A stretch of DNA of 62,092 bases from Pelagophyceae sp. CCMP2097 (taxonomy: Eukaryota > Sar > Pelagophyceae). A program made the translations under genes and the position numbers. The stretch spans positions 727,948 through 790,039 of the forward strand of contig MU657165.1 in the NCBI GenBank assembly GCA_026770575.1, in the 5' to 3' direction. This document shows, in pieces, positions 42,482 to 61,956 of the stretch. The stretch's first letter is position 1; each line of letters opens with the position of its first letter. The notes below the pieces were generated by a model. It was given only the letters and a program-made list of their open reading frames with translations. It was not told the DNA's origin and did not search any database.

Positions 42482-42602
42482 GCACGGGCTGTCAAGGACC
42501 GTGGCCGCGCGGCCGCTCGGCACGGGCTGTCGAGGATCGCGGCCGCGCGGCCGCTCGGTGCGGCACGGGCTGTCAAGGACCGTGGCCGCCGCGGCCGGCT
42601 CG
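42482..42602. repeat. Threefold ~40-bp GC-rich tandem repeat
   Basis: Three units (42482-42519, 42520-42562, 42563-42602), each GCACGGGCTGTCAAGGACCG-like followed by GGCCGCGCGGCCGCTCG. The GGCCGCGCGGCCGC core is palindromic. It lies between the GH81 gene and the small gene at 42.85-43.29 kb. Confidence 0.8.
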
Positions 42603-42847
42603 GCATCGGCCGGGGGCGCGGCCGTCACTCGGATTGGCGGTTCAGCAACCTCAGCTTTCCCAGGTCGTTGGCGTAGCGCCGCCTGGGATGAACGCGTCCC
42701 GATGGCGCTCTCGGCGGGGCGGCGCGGGAAGGAGCGAGGGGCGGCGGAGCGGCGCGGAGAGCTCAAAGGCCTTTCCACGTTCAGCATTTCCGTGCAAAGA
42801 CGCCGCGGCGAGATACTGCATCCCTTGCATCGCGACGACGCACCAGG

Positions 42848-43288
42848 CTACGGATGCGACGATGCAGATCCGTGGGAAGCAGCGCGAGACCGTCGGAAGC
42901 ACGCACCAATTTCGTCGATCTTAAAGGCGATGTCCGAAGTCTGCACGCCCATGCACATGGTGGCGCCCGTCTGCTCGAGCTTCGACGACAGGCCTACGCG
43001 CCGCGCCGGGTGGTCCGAAGCGAGAGTCCCACGGCCAGGGCGCGCCACGCGGCACTCCGGGCGCGGGTTCGCACGTTCGATCTCGGCGCGCGTGCGCTCC
43101 GTCTCCTTGGTGAGCGCGGCGATGGATTCGCGCGGGCAGGGGCGGCCGATCGTCGGTGTCGCCGTTGGGGATGTCTTCATATTTGGTGATGTCTTCATCT
43201 CGCAAGCGCTGGCGACGCGCGAACTCCTGTTGCCCTGCAGCATCCTCGCCACATACGACAGCAGCGGGGACCGCTCCGCGATCGCCAT
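42848..43288 (-). CDS. Small coiled-coil-like protein, hypothetical
   Basis: From ATG 43286-43288: 'MAIAERSPLLSYVARMLQGN', then a Glu/Arg helix 'SIAALTKETERTRAEIERAN' and 'SSKLEQTGATMCMGVQTSDI' with 'AFKIDEIG'. At 'DEIG' a GTGCGT donor would allow joining downstream to a hydrophobic segment ('ICIVASVAWCVVAMQGMQYL', about 42860-42800). No family recognised. Exon structure is not settled; confidence is low. Confidence 0.35.
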   Translation of the reverse strand: MAIAERSPLLSYVARMLQGNRSSRVASACEMKTSPNMKTSPTATPTIGRPCPRESIAALTKETERTRAEIERANPRPECRVARPGRGTLASDHPARRVGLSSKLEQTGATMCMGVQTSDIAFKIDEIGACFRRSRAASHGSASSHP

Positions 43289-43610
43289 GGGGCCAGGCCT
43301 GGAGCTTCCTTCTAACTTCACAGAGCGTGTACACAATCGATCGAACCTTCTCCAAAAGCCCGACAAGGGCCCTCGCCAAAGTTCCTGCGTCGTGTCGCCG
43401 CGCCGCCCTGATGCGCCAAAGTGTGATCACGCGCGCCGCCGCACCCCCTCCAACCACCGAGGGCGCCGCCCACCGCGGAAGATTTTTAAACGGACCTCGG
43501 AAATCCAAACGGATCTCGGAGCCCAAGCAAGCCTCGCTGAGGTGTGTGCAGAAGTGGGCCCTGCGACTGCGCGGGCCGTGGCGCGGGCCTAAGAGACCGC
43601 GAAGTCCGCG

Positions 43611-52350
<8,740 letters not shown>

Positions 52351-52660
52351 GGCACCGACGCGGGCAAAAGGCGACCACGCCGGCGGCCGCGAAGTAAACG
52401 ACCCTCCCGAGGACACCGGCACAGTGGGCGCTGGAGGAGGGCATCCATCGACCTTGGGCCCTCGACGTCGGAGGTTGGGGTGCACGGTGGGGAATCCTGA
52501 CCAGTGCCATACGTGGACCCAATGCCCCGTGGGGTATGGGACTCGCCCGCCGGCCCGACCTCGACTTTTTAAAGACTAAACTGACCAAAGTAGAATTCAC
52601 TTTCAGCGACCTAAACGTTTGGCGCGCCGCGCCGCAGAAGCGTCGAGCGGGGGCGGCACG
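52351..52660. other. 310 bp between PRP8 stop and the next gene
   Basis: No gene supported; presumably the PRP8 3' UTR and the promoter/5' UTR of the EGF-type gene. An AT-richer stretch at 52567-52620 is the most promoter-like part. Confidence 0.4.
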
Positions 52661-54072
52661 ATGCGCCTCTTGCTGCTGGTGGTCGCCTCGTGGAGCGTCG
52701 TCCTTTCGGCGGACGGCGACGCCAAGGCGACGCCAAGGCCTTCGGCCGCAAAGGCAGTCAAAGAGGCGCCCAAAGCCGAGCCGGTCAAGGAGGCCCCGCC
52801 GACGACTCCGTGCGTCGCTCCCGCCTTTTCGAAAAGCTCGCCGACGCTCCCTGTAGGCTCGCCGCAGCGACGCCACCGACGCTGCGCCCGTCAAAAGCGG
52901 TCAAGGTCGCGCCGGCGCCCGAGCCGGCGCCGGCGCCCGTGCCCGCGGCCAGCGCGACGCCGCGGCCGGCGCCCAAGCCCGCGGCTGCGACGCCGCAGCC
53001 GGCGCCCAAGCCCGCGGCCGCGACGCCGCGGCCGGCGCCCAAGCCCGCGGGCGCCGCGACGCCGCCGGCGCCCGTGCCGGCGGGCGCCGCGACGCCGCGG
53101 CCGACGCCGCGGCCGCGGGCCAAGCGGACGCCGGCGCCGACGACGGCGGTGGGGGCCTCGAACGCGGCGGTGCGCTCGCGGCCGGCGGCGTGCGACGAGA
53201 CTCAGGTCGCTTTTTGCTCGGGCCGCGGCGACTGCGCCGACCACATCTGCCGCTGCGCAAAGGGCTGGCGCGGGCCGACGTGCAACGTCTCCGTCTGCAC
53301 CCAGGTCGAGACGTGCAAGGGCTGCGGTGCGTCCCGGCCGCCCTCCGTATGGCCCGACGCTTCCACCCTGTAGTCAACGCCAACACCATGACGGCGCCGG
53401 CCGGCGGCAAGAGGCGGCCGGGCGGCCCGGGCGGCCCGGGCGCCGGCGCCGGCCGCTTCGTCGGCGGCGGGCGTCGCGCGATGCAGCCCGGGGGCCGCGG
53501 GATGCAGCCCAGTCATCGTTCGCTGCAGCAAGTGTTTTCGTCCATCCCCGGGTCTTGTGCATGGATCTCGGGCGCGTGCGTCAACGTCAAGACGCGGCCC
53601 GCGTCGCTGAGCAAGGCCGAGCTCGCGGCGACGTGCGCCGCGGGCTTTGTGGCGCCGGTCATGGCGGCGCCCATTGCAAGCTCTGCAAAAGACTTTGCCA
53701 CCCGAGCCGACGACCACCGGCAAGCGCCGGCGAAAACCGCCGACGCGCACACCAAAGGCCCCTCCAAAGGCTCCTCCACAGACAAGGACACGCACTCCAA
53801 AGACAAGGACGACACGCCACGCGCGGAAAAGGGAAAAAAGGTGCGCCTCGAACCTTGCGAGGGCGGCCGTGATTCTTGCGCAGGTGCCGTCTGCGTGGCT
53901 GGCGGACACGATCCTCCTCTCGTCCGTGGCGCTTACGGCCGTCGTTGTCTACGTCCGGCGCAGACAGCGCTGCGCGCCGGCGGCGCCCGGTGGCATGCTC
54001 GAGGACAAGGAACCTCTCATGAGCGACGAGTTCGAACAAACGTCCCCGGCGGCGCAGCGCTTCGCCATTTAA
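52661..54072 (+). CDS. Type I membrane protein with Pro/Ala stalk, EGF-like and PSI-like domains
   Basis: From ATG 52661: signal peptide 'MRLLLLVVASWSVVLSADGD', then a Lys/Glu/Pro segment and, in the frame used around 52880-53150, a stalk of degenerate 'ATPRPAPKPAA' units. An EGF-like module follows: 'CSGRGDCADHICRCAKGWRG' with three cysteine pairs, then 'CTQVETCKGC' and, after an intron (donor GTGCGT near 53325), 'GSCAWISGACVNV', a PSI/plexin-like Cys pattern. A Lys/Asp/Ser-rich juxtamembrane part and a single helix 'DTILLSSVALTAVVVYV' with stop-transfer 'RRRQR' precede a short cytoplasmic tail. A frame change at about 52830 needs another intron or is an error. Probably a surface adhesion/receptor protein. 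Confidence 0.58.
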
Positions 54073-54197
54073 TCCCCGCGCGCGCTTCTGGGATGCAGGC
54101 TTTTTTAAAGTCGCTTTTCTTAAGAGCCCGGGCCGGCGCCTCGCGATGGTGCTCGCGGCGGGGCCGCGCTGGCCGCTGCCGCCGCCACGTCTGGCGC

Positions 54198-54993
54198 TTA
54201 CTTGGCCATGTTGTCCTCCTCCTTCTTCGGCGCCTCGACCTTGGGCGCCTCGACCTTTGCGGCGGTGTCCATGCCCATGGGGGCGTCCGTGTCCTTAGCC
54301 CCTTCAATGGCCTTAGGCTTGACCTTTTCAGTCTCCTTCATGCCCTCGGCAAACTCCTTGGGCACGTCCTTCAGCTCGCCTGGAAAGAGACGTTATGCGC
54401 CCCGCGGATGCGACTCGGCCGTTCCTGGTTTGCGACGTCGCGGGCGCGGGGCCGAACCAGCAATCTTGCCAAAGTCCTTGGCCATCGAAGTCAGCTGCTC
54501 CGGCCTAGTGGTCGCCGCATGCCGCGGCGGCCGCGGGGGCGCCGGCGTATTTTTTTCAAGCTCCTTAAGAAGAGACCCCCCTTGACCCCGCATTTTGGCG
54601 CACCCGAGGACGAAGCCCGCGATGCCGACAATCACCGCGATCTCTGGTACCTATACGTCGCCCCCGTCGCCCTCAACGCGCGGCGCGGGCCTCGAGGGGG
54701 CCGTCGAAAAAGTGGGACGCAGCGGCGGTGTGCACCCCGAGGCCGAAGAGGCCCATCTGCACCGACGAACGCTGCTGCATTTGCCTCGCGCCAGACGCCG
54801 TGGGTCGCGCCCTGAAAACGCCGCGCGTCGGGCGCGGCGCCGTTTGGGCGAGGAGAACAAGGCGGGTCAAAGAGTTGCAAGGATGCAGTCATCGCCGGGA
54901 AACGGACCCGCGCTGCGGGGAGGCGAGTCGGCGCGCCGGGAGCAGCGCCGCCGCGCGCGCGAGGAGGAGGAACACGGCCAGGAGCTTCGCCAT
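54198..54993 (-). CDS. Plastid twin-arginine translocase subunit (TatA/Hcf106 family)
   Basis: Thylakoid Tat pore component exporting folded proteins. From ATG 54991-54993: signal peptide 'MAKLLAVFLLLARAAALLPA' and, after an intron, a basic transit-like part 'ARPTASGARQMQQRSS'. Then the Tat core assembled over three further introns: 'MGLFGLG' + 'VPEIAVIVGIAGFVLG' (short transmembrane helix with the conserved Glu) + 'PEQLTSMAKDFGKIAG' (F/L-G-P hinge and amphipathic helix) + 'ELKDVPKEFAEGMKETEK', ending in an acidic/Lys-rich tail 'VEAPKKEEDNMAK'. The splice at G-P of the hinge (donor GTGCGC) restores the family consensus exactly. TatA versus TatB/Hcf106 cannot be settled; conserved Glu and length fit either. 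Four tiny exons in under 800 bp. Confidence 0.82.
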
Positions 54994-55179
54994 CTCGCCA
55001 CTTGCACCTGTTGAAAGAAGGATAAGGTTCTTGTTCACGCCCAGGGCAAAAAATTCGCTGAAAACGGCGATCTGCAGGACATGCACGGAATGCGACCAAG
55101 GCCTCGAGGGAGAGACACGAGGAGTCTTCCTGATAGAGCGGCCAGCCCCATGCTTCTCCGGCTTGGAACCCTCGTTTTG

Positions 55180-58100
55180 TTACAAGCTCCGCCGATGCCA
55201 GAGCGAGGGTCTCAACGCAGCGTCATCGTCGTCGTCGTCGTCGGCCGCTTTCCGTCGTCTCCATCTCCGGCCCAACGCGGCGAGCGAGTTCCCGGCCGAT
55301 GAAAAGCGGTCCTCCCAGGACCGCATGAGCGGCGTCGTTCCCCGGCTCGCGTTCGCGTCGGCGCGGGAGAGGCGGCCAGAGTGCTTTGGGAGCGCCCAGG
55401 AAAAGTCGCGTTCGCCCCACGTGTGCCGCCACGGCATCGCGTCGCGGGGCGGTTTGGAGTCCGAAGCCTAGTTTGCGGGCTCGGAACACAGACGTTGCAA
55501 CGGAGCCGCGCACCGCGATCATGAACCAACCGGCGTCGTCGTCGTCGTTCCCGGCCAAGAGGTCATTCGCGGTAGAGTTGTTGGAATCCGACGACTTGCC
55601 CGACTTGGCCGAAACGTCCGAGAGGCCCGAGAGCTGGCGCGAGAGCTGGCGCGGGCCCAGGGACCGCGCCGCCGGCCGGTCGCGCGGCGCGCGCAGGGCG
55701 CTCCTATGCCGCGCGCGTCATTGTGGGCGCCCGGCGCACAAACACCGTACCTTGGCATGGGCTGCGTGCGCCTGCCCGAGAGCATGGCTATGGCGGCGAG
55801 GCCTTTGAACGAGTCCAACTTTGGCATCATCCGCTCCGCGGCGCCCGTCGGATGAGTTTTGCGCCGTGTCGTCCGGAAGCTATTCGTGCCTGGCTTCAGG
55901 AGCTCCAGAGTGCCGTTGAGGACGGCGACGGCGCGGCCGTGGTGCTCGACGATTGTGGAAAAGTCGAGCTTGTCGCCCGCGCGCGCGAGGTCCGCAAACG
56001 CCACCGTCGAAACGCCGATCAAAACGTCCGGGTGCGCAGAGTCCGTTGCCCACAGAGAGACGACGAGCTGCATCGCGTCCTCGGCCGCGTCGGGTTGACG
56101 AGATGTCGAGCCGCGCAACGGCTTCTGCGCCGCGACGGCCGCGACGCCGGCGGATTTGGACTGGCCCAAGGAAAGACTCGAAGCGGCGCGGCGCAGCGCG
56201 GAGACGCCTCTAAATGCTTCAGCGGGCGCGGGTTCGGCGGGCGCGTCTGCGCCGTATCGCAGCCGGAGCACGAAATTCTCTTCGTGCCACGACGCCCGCA
56301 ACCGCGGCAGTGCCTGGGGCCCGCGCGCCACCGGCGCGTTGCCAGAGGGGGACGGCGCGTCGTCCGCCTCTGCCGTAGCGACGGAGACGCGCGACCGCAG
56401 TTTGGGCGTGAGCCAGGTCCAGAGGAGCTGCGCTGGCTCGACGCCGAGGATGGCGTAGCACCTCAACGCGCCCGCGTGTGCCGTGCGCGGGAGCTGGCGC
56501 GCGTGGAGGTCCGTGACGAGGAGTTTCGGCATGCGCAGCTTGGCAGTCGACGCCGCCGCGCGCAGCGCCGGCCGCAGGTCCACCGCAGCCACGAAGCGCT
56601 AGAGTCGCGATGGAAGACGCAGTCGAAGGCCTCTTCGACACTGCAGGAACCCTTTACGACAAGACGGGAGGGGGGCGCACCATGGACGTGCAGCCTCCTG
56701 CCGTCTCGCCGTAGTCGACCGCCGCGCCGCGGAGGTGCTTGCGCTCGGACTTTGCCGACCGCCAGACGGCCCGCAGCACCGGGGCGTCGCCGCGCGCCTG
56801 CGGCTGTGGCGATGCCTGAAAACCGGAAAAAGCGCGGTGCGCTGCAATCTCGCCCTCGAGCGTACCCGGTTCGTAGCCGAGGTCGCCGGCCACAAACACG
56901 TGTGCGAATTGCTCGCCGACTCCCCGCCGCCCGTCTGCGAGTTTGAGCTGCGCGACTGCGGCGCAGACGAGGCGGTTCCTCAGCGCCGTCGTCGCCCCGC
57001 AGCCGCAGACGCCTTCTTCGGGCGCAGCAAAGTCGATCCTGTGCGACACGGCGGCGGTGTCTCTCCGCCGCTCGTTTAACAACGCCGCGCCGTTGGCCGC
57101 GAGGTCCATGGCGACGAAGCAGAGTGTTTCCGCGACGCCGCCGAAGCGAATGGCCACCGCGCAGGCCCCAGAGTTTGGCATCATCCCCGGTTCCGGCGCC
57201 GCCGTCTTGCCCGCCGCGACGTCGCGCACCTCGCCCACCACTGACCGCCGATAGAAGACGTAGAGGCGGACTTGTCCCACTCGTTGCTTGCCCGCGAGCT
57301 GGAACGCCGGCTTTAAATGCGCCGCCAGCGACCGGTGCAGGTGCTCCGCGCCGCGCCGCAGCTCGTGGCCCAGGTCCTCCAAAGGGACGGCCACGGGCGC
57401 GGACCTCGGCGGTTTCGCGGCAGTTTCGGAGTCGACTGTTTGGACGAGGTTCCGAAACTCTTCCAAATAGACTGCAAACTCGGCTTTCACGCGCTTGTCC
57501 CGCTCCTCTTTCACAAGCCTTCGGGCGGCTGTGACATACGAGCCGTGCCGGCAGTGGCCCAAACCCGGCGCTAAATCGTCGGCGTCGCCGCCCTCGTCGG
57601 GCGACACGGGCAGGTGCACCACGCCCCGCGACGCCGAATCGGAAAGGTCCGGCTCGCGCCGCTCGCGCGCGTCGCACTTGGCCTCGGCGTACGCGCGCAC
57701 CTTGGTCGAGGCGTGAGGCGCGATGCATGGGACGAGGCGCGATTCATACGTTCGCGCACACTTTCGGCGCGCGATTGCATCGACGCATCGAGGGACGCGG
57801 GGCTCTTTGCGGCGTCGTCGACGAGCTGGAGGTTCGTCTCGAAGAGGCGCTTCGAGTTGGGGCCCTTGGCCGCCGAAACGGCGCGCCGGAACGAGTCGCG
57901 CGCCGACTGCGGCCGCCCGGCTCGGACGAGCGTGCGGCCGCGCGCGTTCCAAGCCGCACCCGCAAGCTCGCCCGCGTCGAGCCTGGCGCGGCGATCACGA
58001 GGCACAACGGTTCGGGATCCTTTGGTGGCCGACGGTGGCGGAAACTCCCCTGCGGTCCGATACATCAGTTGTGGAAAGGCCGCGCTTGGGCTCTCGAGCT

Positions 58101-59166
58101 CAGTGCGAAGAGTTTTTGCCCGGGAATCCCGGCGCGGCAACTCGCGCGCCGTCAGGCCGGAGCTTGAGGCACATGTCCAACGCGCGCAGCGAGGCGACGG
58201 GCTCGCCGAGGGACCGTTGGACGAGGCCTAAACCGTACCACGCGGCGGCGCAGCGTGCGTCCGCGTCGAGGCAGTCGAGATAAAACGCGTTGGCGCGGTG
58301 CCTACGAGCGGCATCGATAAAGAGCCCCGATCGAGCCTCTGTGGTTCCTCCCGCGATGGTTGCCCGTCGCCGGCGCGGCTCGGAACAGCAGCCTGGCTCG
58401 GTCGGCGTTGGTGGATCGCCTGCCCCAGCGCGCGGCTGCGCGGGCGTCGTGGGCGCACGCGAGGCGGTCCGCGACGTCCACGGAGAGCGCCTGGCGCGCT
58501 TTGCCCGAGAGGCGGAGGTGGCCGTCGGCGGGGACGTGGCTGTCCCACACGGGGCTGGGCAGGCCGTGCGCCGGCGACGCGGCCCCCGGCGACGCGATGC
58601 GGTTCGCCACGGGCGACGACCGCAGCAAAGGCTGCACGGCGTCGGACATGATCGGCAGCAAATCGCTCCACAACTCGTCCGTGTCGTCGTCCTCCCAGCT
58701 CCAGGGCATGGCGGCGGATCGGTGCGGCGAGTGCACGCCGCGCTCCTCCGTCGCGCACGCGTCCGCGCCGAGCCACGGCGTCAGACGCCTGACTTGATGC
58801 ACCAACTCTGGATTCGCACGGTACCTGCACCGCAGTGTCGAAAGAGCGCCATCGTCGAGGGACCGTCTCGCTCGCGGACGCAGCGCCGAGGGGCGCCGCG
58901 GGCAAGGGCTCACGACGAGTCGAAGACTGCGATTGCGATCACGTCGCGGTCGCCGCCGTCCGCTGGGATCTGCAACTCGTCCCAAGACTCCGGCTGCGTG
59001 TGGTTCAGCCGAACAGAGTACCTGGCGCAGGGACGTCGCTCGGATGGCGCAGCGCCATTGCACCACGCGCTCGCGTGCCTTCAAGACGCATCACACGCAT
59101 CTTCGCATCGACGCACATGCCGACTTTCAGCTCGCGCTGCAGGCGCAACGACTGCAGCGAGGCCAT
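55180..59166 (-). CDS. TPR / inositol-5-phosphatase-like (degenerate) / C2 fusion protein
   Basis: From ATG 59164-59166: an N-terminal domain ('ELKVGMCVDAKMRVMRLEGT', 'SYRANPELVHQVRRL' across a GTGAGC intron). TPRs follow ('CAAAWYGLGLVQRSLGEPVA', 'AWNARGRTLVRAGRPQSARD'), then an inositol polyphosphate 5-phosphatase-type fold (about 57300-56780: 'RVGQVRLYVFYRRSVVGEVR', 'GMMPNSGACAVAIRF', 'TLCFVAMDLAANGA', 'FVAGDLGYEPG'). A C2 domain comes next ('KLLVTDLHARQL', 'ASWHEENFVLRLRYG', 'LVVSLWATDSAHPDVLIGVS'). A tail with 'GLSDVSAKSGKSSDSNNSTA' and a seven-Asp run ends at 55180. The last introns (donors GTACGG, GTGCGC) fit in phase. Middle exon borders are approximate; two adjacent genes cannot be fully excluded. 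Confidence 0.62.
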
Positions 59167-59440
59167 GGCCGCGCCCGGGCCGGCCGGCCCACTGCCGCGG
59201 CCGCCTTCGCGGGCGCGGCTACGAGGCTGACGATGGAGAGTGAGTCGCTAAACACGCTAGCGCTAAAAGACACGTCGGCTTCGAAGCTTCCGATAAGATT
59301 CGCGAAGGGGCTTCTTCGTTTGACCCGGCAGTGGGAAAAACCCAATTTATCCAACTTGAAGAGGCAATCCAAGAGCACAGAACATCAAGGAGCGGCAAAT
59401 GACATGAGTGGGGCGAGACCTCGCCGCATCCACGGCGCGA

Positions 59441-60868
59441 TCACACGTTAGCCGCCTTAGGAGCAAAGTGCACCACGCCCCAGCGGCCGTTTGTGAGCCA
59501 CTGGGCGTCGGCCGCAGCGGCACGCTGCGTCTCGGAATCGGGCATGCCGCAGCCGACTTCTGCCTTGAGCGTGCGCAGGCAGAGCATGGGGCTCGGCCAG
59601 TAGGAGACGATGTCCGAAAACGGCGTCGACAGCGGCCAGGCGCGGTCGCCCAGCGCGCGGCGGTAGTTGGCGTCTCCCTTGACGATTGTCAGCTTCGACG
59701 TCGCCTGGAACTCGCTTCGCAGCGATGCGGGCATCTCCCACAAAGCGTAAGGCATAGCCCAGTACGAATCGTTGACGCAGACAAGGCGGCCGTCGTTTCG
59801 CAACACACGCCACTTTGCGGCGAGCGCCGCCGCCGCGGGGTGCGCCGCGTCGGCGGCGAGGGTCGAAATGTGGCCGTCGACGTCCTGCTCCAGCGCGTCG
59901 GAGACAAAAGTCGGGTGGTGCTTGACGCGGAGGCGGACTTGTGAAGCAGCGCCCGACTCGAGTAAATGCGCCGCCAAGAGCAGGTCCGTGCACAACTCAA
60001 AGCCCGCGTTGTCGACGACGAGATCGACGACGCCGCCGCCTTGAGCGCGGAGGGCGTCGAGGAGTTGTAAAGCTTGCGGCGTGTCGTCTGCGAGGAGCTG
60101 GGCCTGGGCCGCGTCGAGGACCTCCGAGAACGAGTCGACGACGTTGGCACCCGCCGGCCAGAGGCTGAGGTCCATGCGGTTGCCCCAGAGCGCCACGGAG
60201 ACGAAGAGCTCGGACGCGTTTGGGTCCTTCATCAAAGACGAACAACGCTGCGCGACGCCCTCGAGCGCGCCCGCGGCCGAGGCCAGGCCCGCCGCCTTGG
60301 CCTTGGCGAAGACGTCGGGCATCAAGCCCTCGGGCGCGGCGAACCACTTCGTCGCCGACGCCACTCTTCGATACAGGTAAAACCTGAAACGGGACGAGTA
60401 AAGAAAAACGAGCAGCCGGATGCTCCCGAGAAGGGACTGCAAGAGTCCTATGCACCCGAAAAGGGCCTGCTCACGCCAAGACGACACTCACTCGGCGATG
60501 AACCAGGGCGCGGAGAGCCACGTCTCGCCCGCGTGGCGTTTCAGGAGGTCGTTCCAGGCGGCGACATCCGCGCCGCCGTCGTCGACGAGTAGAGCGAGCG
60601 GCGTTTCCGCCGTGTTCTTCAGCTCCAATGCGAGCGCGTCCAACGCCGGCTTGGCGTCGGCGAACCAGGCCTCGTTTGCATTGTCGCCGTAGACGACGCG
60701 CTCCAAAATCTCCTCGCGGACGCGGCGGCTCATCGTATCATACGCCCAAGTCCCCGGCACGTCGGAACGCAGCACATCCGGCAGCGCCTCGCGCGGTGCG
60801 ACGCTCAAGATGCCCGGCAGCGGCGCCGACGTCGCGCGCATGACAGCCAGCGTTCGAGCAAATCTCAT
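59441..60868 (-). CDS. ARMT1-like DUF89 damage-control phosphatase/carboxyl methyltransferase
   Basis: Exons (minus) 60868-60492 and 60383-59441 join in phase 2 (donor GTGAGT) to 439 residues. DUF89 family III enzymes are metal-dependent phosphatases acting on damaged sugar phosphates; ARMT1 was also described as a protein-glutamate O-methyltransferase. Signature segments: 'SVALWGNRMDLSLWPAG', 'LLADDTPQALQLLDALRAQG', the metal-site 'VDLVVDNAGFELCTDLLLA', 'VRLRVKHHPTFVSDALEQDV', 'LTIVKGDANYRRALGDRAWP' and 'CLRTLKAEVGCGMPDSE'. The intron holds a duplicated GCAGKCCCTTYTCGGG-type segment. All expected motifs are present, so it is probably active. Confidence 0.87.
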
Positions 60869-61127
60869 CGTCCGTGACTCTTTTTGCAAAAGGGGACTTT
60901 TAAAGAACTTTTGCGAGGACTCGGAGTCCCGTTCCCGACATTGAAGTCGCGGCCGCGCGCGGCGCCCGGTGGAGAAGAGTCCTCCCGGCCTGAACGCCAC
61001 GAGTGCCGCTTCGGTCACGACGGGGCGAGGTTTTAATTCGCTCAACGATTCTGCAAGGCAAGGCGAGTGGTCCGGCGCGGGATGCTTTGTGGTGTCGCTT
61101 TGTGGTGCCAGCTTTGTGGTGCCAGCA

Positions 61128-61956
61128 TCACATGAGGTTGCATGCGCTTGCGGGTCCGTCGGAATCGTCTTTTCGCGCGTAGCGGAGGTGCGGCGCCTTG
61201 CAGAACCACTTTGGGTCGTCTTGTTCCAGCGCTGCGGCGTACAACGCGCCGACGTCGCAAAATGTGGCCCCGTTCTCGCTCGGCAGCGCGAGGTACTCGG
61301 CGGCAACGAGGGCGCCCCGACTCGGGCCGTCGCCGAAGCCGCCCTCCTCTGGGAGCAGCGCCGTCGGGCGAGTCAACGTCCACTGCAGCGGCAGATCTGC
61401 TGGCAGCGCCGCAAAGTAATCCATCGCCGCGTCGTTGTCCACGTGGCAGCCGTGGAAGGGCGAGAGGTAGGGCGAGACGATGCCGCGCAAAACGTAGCGC
61501 TTGAGCGGGCCGAGCTCCTCGTTGGGCATCATGGCCGCGGGCGCGACGCAGAGGGCGCCGAGCTGCACAAAGAGCCGTCCGACCTTGTGCTCGATCATGG
61601 CCGAGACGAGGCCCTCGAGGACCGGCAGAAGGAAGCCGCCCTGGTACTTGCGGTCCACGGGCCCGCCGGCGAGGAAGAGCACGGCTGACGCGCCCTGCAC
61701 GGCGGCGGAAACTGCGGCAGAGTCGGCGAGGTCGCCTTGGACCACCTAGGCAACGCGATATGAAGAGTGCCACTCGGTCCGTGGTCACTTTGTCTGGGTT
61801 TGTGAGGGGTGCTTCCTACTTCGAGGAGCGCGCTCTTAACGCCCTCGAGCTTGGCCGGCGTCCGGACAAAGGCGCGGACTGCCGAGCCTTTGCCAGCAGT
61901 GCTTTGACCGCCTCGATGCCGCAGCACCCAGAGGCCCCGAAGATGACGACGGGCAT
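61128..61956 (-). CDS. NmrA/atypical-SDR NAD(P)-binding protein with a one-base frameshift
   Basis: Exons (minus) 61956-61820 and 61745-61128 (donor GTAGGA, acceptor CCTAG). The Rossmann start 'MPVVIFGASGCCGIEAVKAL' has the GxxGxxG-type nucleotide loop; after the frameshift it continues 'GSAVRAFVRTPAKLEGVKSA', then 'VVQGDLADSAAVSAAVQGAS' with 'AVLFLAGG', the standard strand-4 region. The C-terminal part has 'MIEHKVGRLFVQLGALCVA' and 'LPLQWTLTRPTALLPEEGGF'. The coding frame shifts at an A-run (61889-61891): one extra A there would restore a continuous frame. Atypical SDRs act as reductases, isomerases or redox sensors; the substrate is unknown. Confidence 0.75.
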
